Origin: an uncultured Verrucomicrobiota bacterium
GTDB taxonomy: Bacteria > Verrucomicrobiota > Verrucomicrobiia > Limisphaerales > UBA9464
DNA length: 54,834 nt
Assembly: GCA_903916195.1 (NCBI GenBank)
Contig: CAIWVP010000035.1
Coordinates: forward strand, 1-54,834
Direction of reading: 5' to 3'
Part shown: in pieces, positions 9,429-16,798 of the stretch
Layout of the letters: each line of letters begins with the position of its first letter
Position numbering within the stretch: the first letter of the stretch is position 1
Made by a program: the position numbers and the translations under genes
The notes under the pieces: model-generated
Seen by the model: the letters and a program-made list of their open reading frames with translations, nothing else
Told to the model about the DNA's origin: nothing
Database searches by the model: none

Positions 9429-9902
9429 TCAACGCGCCGGCGCAGCCGGACGCGGACGGAACCCGATTGCTTGCGGCGCCGCTGGAGCGGCAGGCAGGCA
9501 TCGGTCCTTCGCCAGGCAATCGGTGTGTCGCGCGGTCAGCCGGAAGAGCATCTCATCGCCTTCGATCCCGACCGCGTCCAACGGCGATTGGGTGATGACC
9601 TGCACCTCGTGCTCGACGTCCACCTCGAGTTCGTCTTCGCCGAGGATGGGTCCCGCCAGCTTGAGGATCGAGAGCAGCTTCGCGGCGGTGAGCCGGTGGT
9701 CCAGGTCGTCCGCGACCCAGACCTGCAGGCGACAGAACCGGTCCGCACGCGACGTGCCGCCGCAATCCACGTAACGCTTCTCGATGCGCGCCACCTCGGT
9801 GACGTGCGCATGGGCCGGGATCCTCGAACCGTCCGGCCGCACGAAGCACAGGGTGCGGGAACCGGCTTCGGCGAGCCGGGTCTTGAGCAGGTCGAGTGTC
9901 AT
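9429..9902 (-). CDS. DUF6428 family protein, arsC neighbour
   Basis: About 157 residues. The core (PDGSRIPAHAHVTEVARIEK, then YVDCGGTSRADRFCRLQVWV and DDLDHRLTAAKLLSILKLAG) matches my memory of DUF6428, a small cytosolic family of unknown function that often sits beside arsC and arsR. It follows arsC on the same strand with 10 nt between arsC stop and ATG 9902, so the pair is probably one operon. An earlier ATG at 9920 overlaps arsC and is less likely. The C-terminal 25 residues are Ala/Pro-rich and probably disordered. Its role in arsenic metabolism is inferred only from context. Confidence 0.75.
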   Translation of the reverse strand: MTLDLLKTRLAEAGSRTLCFVRPDGSRIPAHAHVTEVARIEKRYVDCGGTSRADRFCRLQVWVADDLDHRLTAAKLLSILKLAGPILGEDELEVDVEHEVQVITQSPLDAVGIEGDEMLFRLTARHTDCLAKDRCLPAAPAAPQAIGFRPRPAAPAR

Positions 9903-9912
9903 GGCTGCAACA

Positions 9913-10362
9913 TCAAGCACCGGCCGCAGGGACGACAGCGCATTCTTCGGCGCAGAACCGTCGCACCCGGGCCAGGATCGCGTCGCGGATCTCGCGGGTG
10001 CTCCCGAGCTTCTCCTTCGGCGTCCCGGTCAGGGCCGACGGGTCCGCGAACGACCAATGGAGCCGCCGGCTCACACCGGGGAAGATCGGGCACCGCTCCG
10101 CGCTGGCCTCGTCGCAGACCGTGATGATGAACTGGAACCAGGTCCCGGCGCGCAGGAACTCGACGACGCTCTTGGTGCGGTTCGCGGAGAGGTCATGGCC
10201 GAGCTCGCCCATCGCCTCGACGACGACCGGGTTGAGCCGCCCCGCTTCCAGTCCGGCGCTCTGGGCCTCGAACTGATCGCCGCACAGGTCGTTCAGGAAC
10301 GCTTCCGCCATCTGGCTGCGGGCGCTGTTGTGGATGCAGACAAAGAGGACGCGCTTTTTCAT
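9913..10362 (-). CDS. arsC: Arsenate reductase, thioredoxin-coupled (low-MW phosphatase fold)
   Basis: 149 residues. The N-terminal loop CIHNSAR (Cys9 to Arg15) is the CX5R anion-binding motif. Cys83 and Cys91 in TVCDEASAERCPIFPG complete the three-cysteine relay of pI258-type ArsC, which passes the disulfide to thioredoxin. Asp107 in the FADPS region is the probable acid. The enzyme reduces arsenate to arsenite in the cytosol. No arsR, acr3 or arsB is in the window, so the export step must be encoded elsewhere. ATG 10362 is the family start. The gene is followed by the DUF6428 gene. Confidence 0.92.
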   Translation of the reverse strand: MKKRVLFVCIHNSARSQMAEAFLNDLCGDQFEAQSAGLEAGRLNPVVVEAMGELGHDLSANRTKSVVEFLRAGTWFQFIITVCDEASAERCPIFPGVSRRLHWSFADPSALTGTPKEKLGSTREIRDAILARVRRFCAEECAVVPAAGA

Positions 10363-10416
10363 GGAGGGTCTAGATGTCGGTCCCTGGGAGCTTGGGAACG
10401 GGTGAAGAGCACGTCC

Positions 10417-11391
10417 TCAAGGCTCGGCGAGGACCGCGTAGAAGGCGTCCGTGTCGGCCGTGGTGTCGACGATCGACATCACCTCGCCCGTGCCGACGAC
10501 GGCCGTGGCGCGGACCGCCCATTGCGACGACGGCGCGAGGATCCCCATCGGGCCGGTGCCGAGCAGGCTGTACTTGGCGCCGGCCACCGTCGTGAACGAC
10601 ACGGTCGATCTCCCTCCGTCGTGGGTGATGGCGGTGAGGGTGGGCGCGGGCGGAGGCACCTGGGTGCTGCCGCCGGCGGCGGTGAAGGTCATCGCGCCGG
10701 CGGGCGTCAGCTCGAAGTAGCCGAGATAGGTCGATTCGCCGCTCCCGGGGCGCACCTCGTACAGGTCCGAACGGAGCCCTTCCGTTCCGCTCGCGAAATC
10801 CTGCGGCGTCACGTTCTCGAGGCTTCCTTGGAAGGTGTTCTTGAGGTTCCCGGTGCCGAGGTAGGTCGAATAGCCGTTCGGGTTGCTGGCGGGCAGCACG
10901 ACCGCGGTGGCTGTGTTGTCGCGGCCGGCGGGGTTGGCGCTGCTGAAGGTCGCCGTGCCCGAGCCGATGCTCGAGATGCGCGTCGCGGAGTTGGCCAAGG
11001 AGAACGAGGATACCCGGTTCCACGGATCCGATTGGACCGTGGATCCGGTGCGCTTGCGCGTCGCCCAGACCGTCTGGAGCGGACGCACCGGGTCGCCGTC
11101 GGCCCGGACCGCCCCGAACACGGCGAACCCGATGTTGTCGAGCCCGGCGAACGCGTTGGTGAACTGCGCCGCGGTGAACTCGGTGATCGTCAGCTTGCTC
11201 CCGGGCGCCGCCGCATAGAACCGCGACACCGGACCGAGATCGACCACCAGTTCCTGGGCGCCGCCGTTCTGGCGGAATCCCAGCAACAGGTCCGGCGGTA
11301 GGTTGGTCGCCTGGAAGGTGAACGGCGCTGCGACGAGCCGGGAAACGGCGACGGTGAGCAGCAGCGCGGCGGTGCGGAGAGAAGGTTTCAT
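10417..11391 (-). CDS. Secreted protein of unknown function
   Basis: 324 residues. Signal peptide (LRTAALLLTVAVSRLVAAP) at ATG 11391. The body begins FTFQATNLPPDLLLGFRQ and LVVDLGPVSRFY, a pattern I associate with exported verrucomicrobial proteins, some of which carry PEP-CTERM tails. This one has no PEP-CTERM. Its last 80 residues form a short beta domain (PTLTAITHDGGRSTVSFTTV ending TDAFYAVLAEP) similar in style to the C-terminus of the lamin-tail protein. No catalytic motif is visible. It is divergent from the next gene across 224 bp (11392-11615), which must hold promoters for both. Confidence 0.7.
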   Translation of the reverse strand: MKPSLRTAALLLTVAVSRLVAAPFTFQATNLPPDLLLGFRQNGGAQELVVDLGPVSRFYAAAPGSKLTITEFTAAQFTNAFAGLDNIGFAVFGAVRADGDPVRPLQTVWATRKRTGSTVQSDPWNRVSSFSLANSATRISSIGSGTATFSSANPAGRDNTATAVVLPASNPNGYSTYLGTGNLKNTFQGSLENVTPQDFASGTEGLRSDLYEVRPGSGESTYLGYFELTPAGAMTFTAAGGSTQVPPPAPTLTAITHDGGRSTVSFTTVAGAKYSLLGTGPMGILAPSSQWAVRATAVVGTGEVMSIVDTTADTDAFYAVLAEP

Positions 11392-11615
11392 GTGTGAGGT
11401 CGGCACGATGGCTTTCGATGTTACGGGCGCCCGTCGGGGGGAACCTGCGGTTCGCGGCCACAACGGACCTTTTTTCGGCCACGGTCCGGAGCCGGTGGCC
11501 GACGTTTGTGGCGCGGCCGGATACGGCGCACCGGCTCGTACGGCGGGCCGCCCTCGGGTTCTCTGTTGCACGCACGTAACTTGAGTCCGCCCAGTCCGAC
11601 GACTAATCCCGGGAG

Positions 11616-12212
11616 GTGCGCTCTCTCTCGCTGCTCGCGGCCCTGCTCGCGTCCGCGTCCGTGCCGGCCTCCGGGTCGGTGCTGGTGCTGACCGGACTTG
11701 CCCGTCTCGGCGGCGAGACGCGCGCGTACTTCGCGGAACTGCCGGCGACCGGGCACTTCTCGCTCGCGGTCGGTGAGACCGTGGCCGGGATCCGCTTGGT
11801 CTCGGTGGATCTCCCGGGCCGCACCGCGCTGGTCGCCGATGCCGACGGCATCCGCCGGGTCGCCTTCGCATCGGGCGACGGTCCGGCGGCCCTTGCTCCG
11901 AGGACCCAAGCGCACCGCCCTGCCCTCGAACCTGACGTCGCTCTTGGCGGCCCGGATCTGTTCCGTCGCGACGCGTACGTCGCGCAGATCGCCCAAGGTC
12001 TGGCCGACGCGGACGTCCCGGTCGCGGGTCCCCGGGACCCGCGGACGAACCCGGCGGCCGAAGGTGCCGCATCCGGCGAGAAGACCGGCCCGCCACCGCG
12101 CCGGGCGCCGACCAAAGAGGAGCTCTTCAAGTCCCGCAACGGCTACGCTGCCTGGGAAGCCCGGGAACGCGCGCTACGACAAGGGATCTCCGTCAGCGCC
12201 CCGGAGCCGTGA
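11616..12212 (+). CDS. Small exported protein of unknown function, faintly GspC-like
   Basis: 198 residues starting at GTG 11616. An in-frame stop at 11604 and no ATG nearby leave no other start. A GGGAGG lies directly against the GTG, unusually close for a ribosome binding site. A signal peptide (LSLLAALLASASVPASG) is followed by a compact beta domain (LTGLARLGGETRAYFAEL, then LAVGETVAGIRLVSVDLPG) whose pattern resembles the HR domain of type II secretion GspC/PilP proteins. The rest is Pro/Ala-rich. The resemblance is weak and no secretion genes lie nearby, so function stays open. Confidence 0.55.
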   Translation: MRSLSLLAALLASASVPASGSVLVLTGLARLGGETRAYFAELPATGHFSLAVGETVAGIRLVSVDLPGRTALVADADGIRRVAFASGDGPAALAPRTQAHRPALEPDVALGGPDLFRRDAYVAQIAQGLADADVPVAGPRDPRTNPAAEGAASGEKTGPPPRRAPTKEELFKSRNGYAAWEARERALRQGISVSAPEP

Positions 12213-12245
12213 GTTCCGGACCGCGGCCGGGACGGTGCCGGTCGG

Positions 12246-14207
12246 TCACCGGCCGGCGGGGTATACCGAGAGCAGACAGTGCAGGGCACCGTGATGCCAT
12301 TGGCTGTCGAGCGTGGGGATGGGGATGACTGCCACGGCGGGTCCCATCGCCGAGCGGAACACGGCGGAGGCCGCCGCATCCAACGCCGCGAGACGCCCGC
12401 CGATCGCTGGCATCAGGTACTTCGTCGGGGTTTGCAGGCCGTTGAGGTAGTTCAGGCCGAGGCTGGTGTCGGGCAGGCTCGGCACCAGCACCACCTGCCA
12501 ACCGCGACCACGGAACAGGGCCGCCTGTTCCGCGAGCCCGACCAAGATGGAACGCCATGCCGCTCGAGCCGAAGGATCCTCGCCGGCCGCGGAGTCGGCC
12601 CGCGGATCCGCCGCCGAAAGCACGTCGAGCGCGAGCAAGAACGCGTGCAGCTGGTACTCGGCGTTGTCTTGTGGTCCGGCCGCAAATCGGCCGGCGACCG
12701 CCCCTGGGAACCGCCCGTCCGCGCCGCGCCGCGTCTCCACCGCCGCGCGCACCGCCGCCGGCACGCCGACTTCGCCGGCCGCCGGCCATCCCGCCGGCAC
12801 GGCGGATGCGCCGGCGGAACGCAGCACCTCGGCGCCGGCCCGAGCGATCCAATGTGCCGCCGCCACGGGATCGTTGACGAAGGCGCAGAGCTTCCCGCCG
12901 ATGACCCGCGGAGTGACGTCGAGATCGAGGTGGTAGGAGACGGTCGGGACGACCACCGTTTCGTCCGCGGCCAGCTCGACGCGGAAGGCGTCCTCGACCT
13001 GCGCCGGCGTCAGGCCGAGTGCCACGTTGCGCGCGATCTCCGATGCCCCGAGCAGGAGCACGCGACGCCCCGTCGCCGGATCACGGACCACCAGCAGATC
13101 GCCTCCTTGGAACAGCAGCGGCGACGCGACGACGCGATGCCCGGCCGCCTGCGCCGTGAGCATCACCTCCGAATCGGCCGGCATGAAGAGCGCTCCCGAG
13201 CTTTCCCGGGATGCGTAGCGCGGGGCCAGTGTTGCCGGAGCCCCTGCGAGGGTCCCGGCCTTGCCGTTGTCCTGGGCCCACGCGCTCAGGGCGGCCCGCG
13301 CCGGCAAGAGCGTGACCTGGCCCGGCCGTCGCAACCCCCATTGCCCGAGTGCCTGGATCCGCAGCGCGGGCACCATCGTCTCCGGGACCGCCGCCAAGAA
13401 ATCCGCCGAAGGCAGCGCCGCCACCAGATGCCCGGCCACATCCAACCCGCTTCCCGGGATCAGCCGGTTGCGGCGCAGCCCGCCGCCGATCTGCACACGG
13501 ACGAGCGAGGGTTCTTGCGTGCCGTCCTCCAAGGCCGCGGAGAATCCCGGGTCGCTCGGTCGCGCCCGGAACCGCGCTCCCGTCAGCGAAGCCGCCACCG
13601 CGGCCACTGGTTCGCCCCCGGCAAGCCGGCGCGCGATCCGCGCGACGACGGGCGTCGGTCCGGATCCGTCCGCCCCGGGATCGGCGAAGCGCTCGAGCCA
13701 ATCCACCGGCAACCCGACCGCCCGCAACTCGTCCAGGCCTGCGGCGCCGTTGGTGGCGAAGCGCGCCGGGCCCGAACGGTCGAGCACCGCGGCGAGTGTC
13801 GGCAGCAGGCCGTCCGTCGCGAGATGCGCCTCGATCCATCCCGCTGTCGCCCGCAGCGCGGGGGGCGCATCGGACGGCAGCGTCGCGGGATGTTTCGCGT
13901 CCGTCGGTCCCGTCAACGGAGCGCGATATCCGGGCAGCGGCCGGATCTCATCGGCCGCCGGCATCGGCTGCCCGGCCGCGACCCCGGAGGTGTCCGGCAG
14001 GAAGATCCGCACACGGCTGCGCGGCGCCGGATCCCGCGTCAGTGGATCGAGCATCCCGCCGACCGGCGCGTCGGCGACGCGGAAGGCCGAGCGAGCACGG
14101 GCCTCGAGGACCGCGCGGGCCGATCCATTCGTGGGACCAGCGGTGACGCGGGCGTCTATAACAGTGAACACGAGCAGCAGGAACCATGGACGGAAGACCA
14201 AAAACAT
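12246..14207 (-). CDS. Secreted deiminase-fold (penttein) enzyme, PAD/arginine-deiminase-like
   Basis: 653 residues. Signal peptide FRPWFLLLVFTVIDARVTAG. Four motifs in the expected order match the guanidine-modifying (penttein) superfamily. They are WAQDN (310-314, the substrate Asp), FQGGDLLV (366-373, compare EGGDV in arginine deiminase), YHLDLD (425-430, catalytic His plus Asp) and HHGALHC (638-644, catalytic Cys644). Enzymes with this set hydrolyse or transfer the guanidino group of arginine, agmatine or protein arginine. Export and length (653 versus 350-400 for agmatine deiminase) favour a protein-arginine deiminase-like role, but that is inference. The N-terminal 300 residues are of unknown type. 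An AraC regulator gene lies 77 bp upstream on the same strand. The 3' end meets the convergent gene at 12212. Confidence 0.7.
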   Translation of the reverse strand: MFLVFRPWFLLLVFTVIDARVTAGPTNGSARAVLEARARSAFRVADAPVGGMLDPLTRDPAPRSRVRIFLPDTSGVAAGQPMPAADEIRPLPGYRAPLTGPTDAKHPATLPSDAPPALRATAGWIEAHLATDGLLPTLAAVLDRSGPARFATNGAAGLDELRAVGLPVDWLERFADPGADGSGPTPVVARIARRLAGGEPVAAVAASLTGARFRARPSDPGFSAALEDGTQEPSLVRVQIGGGLRRNRLIPGSGLDVAGHLVAALPSADFLAAVPETMVPALRIQALGQWGLRRPGQVTLLPARAALSAWAQDNGKAGTLAGAPATLAPRYASRESSGALFMPADSEVMLTAQAAGHRVVASPLLFQGGDLLVVRDPATGRRVLLLGASEIARNVALGLTPAQVEDAFRVELAADETVVVPTVSYHLDLDVTPRVIGGKLCAFVNDPVAAAHWIARAGAEVLRSAGASAVPAGWPAAGEVGVPAAVRAAVETRRGADGRFPGAVAGRFAAGPQDNAEYQLHAFLLALDVLSAADPRADSAAGEDPSARAAWRSILVGLAEQAALFRGRGWQVVLVPSLPDTSLGLNYLNGLQTPTKYLMPAIGGRLAALDAAASAVFRSAMGPAVAVIPIPTLDSQWHHGALHCLLSVYPAGR

Positions 14208-14221
14208 CCCGTCCCGATATG

Positions 14222-14240
14222 GGCACCCTCATGGGGTGCC
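14222..14240. repeat. Inverted repeat between araC-type gene and deiminase gene
   Basis: GGCACCC (14222-14228) and GGGTGCC (14234-14240) form a perfect 7-bp stem with a 5-nt loop. It lies after the AraC-type stop and just upstream of the deiminase start on the minus strand. No T-run follows directly, so it could be a weak terminator or an operator. Confidence 0.4.
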
Positions 14241-14284
14241 GGCTTGGACCTGCTTGCCCTAATCGGAGAAACGTGCGGGAAGAT

Positions 14285-15187
14285 CTACGCCGACTTGGCG
14301 CGGAGCCGGCGGCGGAACCGTTGCGGCGGCACGCCATACACCCGTTTGAACTGGGCCGCGAAATGGCTCTGGTCGCAGAACCGCAGCGTCTGGGCGATGT
14401 CCGCCAACGACGTCTCACCCGCGAGCATCTCCTTCGCGCGCACCAACCGTTGTCGCACGAGATAGCGGTGGGGCGGTTCGCCGACGGACCGCTTGAACAA
14501 CCTCGCGAAATGCCAGGGGCTCAACCCGGCCACGTTGGCCAGCGCCGAGAGCGGAAGATCGTCGAGCAGATGCGCGTGGAGATGTTCCAGCACGCGGCCG
14601 AGTTGCGGATGCCCCAGCTCCAGCGGTTGCTGCGTCGCGGTGGAACGTGCGTTGTAGTGGCGCAGGAGGTGGCCGGCGAGGGCGGCGGAGAGCGATTCGC
14701 CGTAGATCCGGCCCCCCGGCGCGCCTGCGGCCGCCTCGGTCCGGAGGGCGCCGACGAGATGCTCGAGCAGCGGGTCGTCCAACGCCATCCGAGGCACGAT
14801 CTCCGGCGGAGGTCCGGCCGCGCCCGTTTCCGCGGCCAGCGAGACGAACTCCGGCGAGAGCGACACGCCGACCCAGCGGCTCCGGGTGCTGAAGCGCGCC
14901 GAATGCGGCACCCCCGAGGGCACCACCGAGACCTGTCCCGGCCGGATGTCCAGCGTCCGGAGGGGCCCGTCGCAGCGCCATTCCACGGACACCGTGTCCC
15001 GTAACTGGAGCACGATCATGTGGTTCGGGCAGCTGACCTCGTCCACGGCGAACCCGTCGAGCTCGTGCTCCTCGACGAGGCAATCGCGCCACGGGGCCGC
15101 CGCGCTCGAGAGCAGCGGCACCGAGGGCACCGCGACGCGGCGCTGCCCCGTCCTGAGGTCGATCAAGTGTTCACGGCGTCCCTGCAT
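14285..15187 (-). CDS. AraC-family transcriptional regulator
   Basis: 300 residues. An N-terminal cupin-like sensing domain (RPGQVSVVPSGVPHSARFS) is followed by two helix-turn-helix motifs at the C-terminus (PLSALANVAGLSPWHFARLF and TSLADIAQTLRFCDQSHFAA), ending with the signature FKRVYGVPPQRFRRR. It binds DNA and probably activates transcription in response to a small ligand. The deiminase gene directly downstream is a plausible target. Promoter space is 15188-15336, shared with the end of the PQQ-propeller gene. Confidence 0.9.
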   Translation of the reverse strand: MQGRREHLIDLRTGQRRVAVPSVPLLSSAAAPWRDCLVEEHELDGFAVDEVSCPNHMIVLQLRDTVSVEWRCDGPLRTLDIRPGQVSVVPSGVPHSARFSTRSRWVGVSLSPEFVSLAAETGAAGPPPEIVPRMALDDPLLEHLVGALRTEAAAGAPGGRIYGESLSAALAGHLLRHYNARSTATQQPLELGHPQLGRVLEHLHAHLLDDLPLSALANVAGLSPWHFARLFKRSVGEPPHRYLVRQRLVRAKEMLAGETSLADIAQTLRFCDQSHFAAQFKRVYGVPPQRFRRRLRAKSA

Positions 15188-15336
15188 GGTTCACAGACGT
15201 CATCGTCCGCGTGATGTGACGGCCGTCGTGAGGAGCGGTTACGAAGATCTTCGTGCTTCCCCATGTTTTCGGTCACGGGCCCGGGATCCGGTCGGCCCGT
15301 TCTTGGCGGTCAAGAAGGCCTTTCTCCTTGCCGCTG

Positions 15337-16710
15337 TCACCTCGGTCCCGCGAGGCAATAGAGGCTCTTGCGGCCGCGCAGGAAGATCTGGTCGCCGGCG
15401 AGCGCCGGCGACGCGTCGAAGCCGTCGTCGAGCCGGTTCGAGGCGAGGACCTCCAGCTTGTCGGAGCGCTTCAGCACCAGCGATCCGCCGTCGCGGCCGG
15501 TGAAGTAGATCCGGTCGGCGGCCCCGACCGGCGACGCGTACACGCCGGATATCCCGGAGAGGCGCTCGGCATCGACCTGCACGCGGCCGTCCTTGGCGTC
15601 GACGACCGACAGCATCGCGTCGTTGCCGCGGACGAAATACAGCTGGTCGCCGTAGAGCACGGGCGACGGCACGTACGGCGTGTTCTTGCCGAGGCTCCAG
15701 GCGATGGCGTCGGTCCCGGTGAGGTCGCCGGTGCGGCCGAGGGTGATGCCTTGCAACGCGGATCCGCGGAAGCCGCTCATCAGGTACACGCGGCCCTGGC
15801 CGGCGACCGCGGACGGGATGGCGTTGGCGGTCTGGCCGCCGGCTTCCCAGAGCAGGGCGCCGGTCGCCAGATCGTAGCCGCAGGCCTTGCGGGTGCCGTT
15901 CACGACGACCTGCTTCTTGCCGGCGTGCTCGACGATGAGGGGGGTGCACCAGCCGGTGGGTTCGTCGCGCTTCGCGCGCCACAGCTCCTTGCCGTCGCGT
16001 TTGCCGAGGGCGACGATGAAGTCCTCGCCCTCGTGGTCCCAGAGCACGACGACCGAGTCGCCTGACAACGCGGGCGAGCTGCCTTCGCCGAAGCTGTTCC
16101 GCGTGCGCATGTCGCCGAGGTCTTTTTCCCAGAGCAGCTTCCCCTTCAGGTCGTAGGCGTAGGTGCCGAAGGAGCCGAAATGCGCGATGAGCACCTCGCC
16201 GTCCGTGACCGGTGAGCCCGATGCGAAATCGTGGTCGGGATGATGCCCCTCATGCGGCACCTGGGTGCGCGGCGAATGTTCCCACAGCGTCTTCCCGGTC
16301 GAGCAATCGAGCGCCATGACGACGAACCGCCGTTCGGTGACGGTCTCGCCGCCGCCGCCGCCACCACCGCGACGGCGACCGCCATCGGCCGGCGCGGGGG
16401 AGGCGGCCGGCGCTTCGGGCGCGGCCAACGCCGGTTTGCCGGTGGGGACCGCGGTGAGGATGAACACCTGGTCGTCCCAGACCACGGGCGACGCGGTCCC
16501 GTGCCCGGGCAACGCGACCTTCCAGCGGACGTTCTGGGTCTCGCTCCACTCCAGCGGCGGACGCGCCGTTGCCGAGACGCCGTTGCCGGTCGGGCCACGC
16601 CACGAGGGCCAGTTCTGGTCCGCCGGCGCCGCGAGCGCGGCGACGCAGGCCGTCAACGACGCGGTTGCGGCGATCAGGGACGGCACGAGGGGACGGAAAG
16701 CAGGCTTCAT
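15337..16710 (-). CDS. Exported PQQ-like beta-propeller repeat protein
   Basis: 457 residues. A signal peptide (LIAATASLTACVAALAAP) precedes WPSWRGPTGNGVSATARPPL, the opening typical of verrucomicrobial and planctomycetal PQQ-like propeller proteins. Repeats of the form ALDCSTGKTLWEH and KRDGKELWRAK mark the blades. A low-complexity insert GGRRRGGGGGGGETVTE lies near residue 110. No dehydrogenase residues are evident, so it is more likely a binding scaffold than an enzyme. The stop of the upstream propeller gene lies 88 bp before its start, so co-transcription is possible. Confidence 0.88.
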   Translation of the reverse strand: MKPAFRPLVPSLIAATASLTACVAALAAPADQNWPSWRGPTGNGVSATARPPLEWSETQNVRWKVALPGHGTASPVVWDDQVFILTAVPTGKPALAAPEAPAASPAPADGGRRRGGGGGGGETVTERRFVVMALDCSTGKTLWEHSPRTQVPHEGHHPDHDFASGSPVTDGEVLIAHFGSFGTYAYDLKGKLLWEKDLGDMRTRNSFGEGSSPALSGDSVVVLWDHEGEDFIVALGKRDGKELWRAKRDEPTGWCTPLIVEHAGKKQVVVNGTRKACGYDLATGALLWEAGGQTANAIPSAVAGQGRVYLMSGFRGSALQGITLGRTGDLTGTDAIAWSLGKNTPYVPSPVLYGDQLYFVRGNDAMLSVVDAKDGRVQVDAERLSGISGVYASPVGAADRIYFTGRDGGSLVLKRSDKLEVLASNRLDDGFDASPALAGDQIFLRGRKSLYCLAGPR

Positions 16711-16798
16711 CGCGGGTGAAGACCGCCGGTCGTGGCCGAGGTTACCGCGGGGAACGGGTCCGGGGTCCAGGTTCTCAGGTCCCGCGCCGGGCTTCTTG

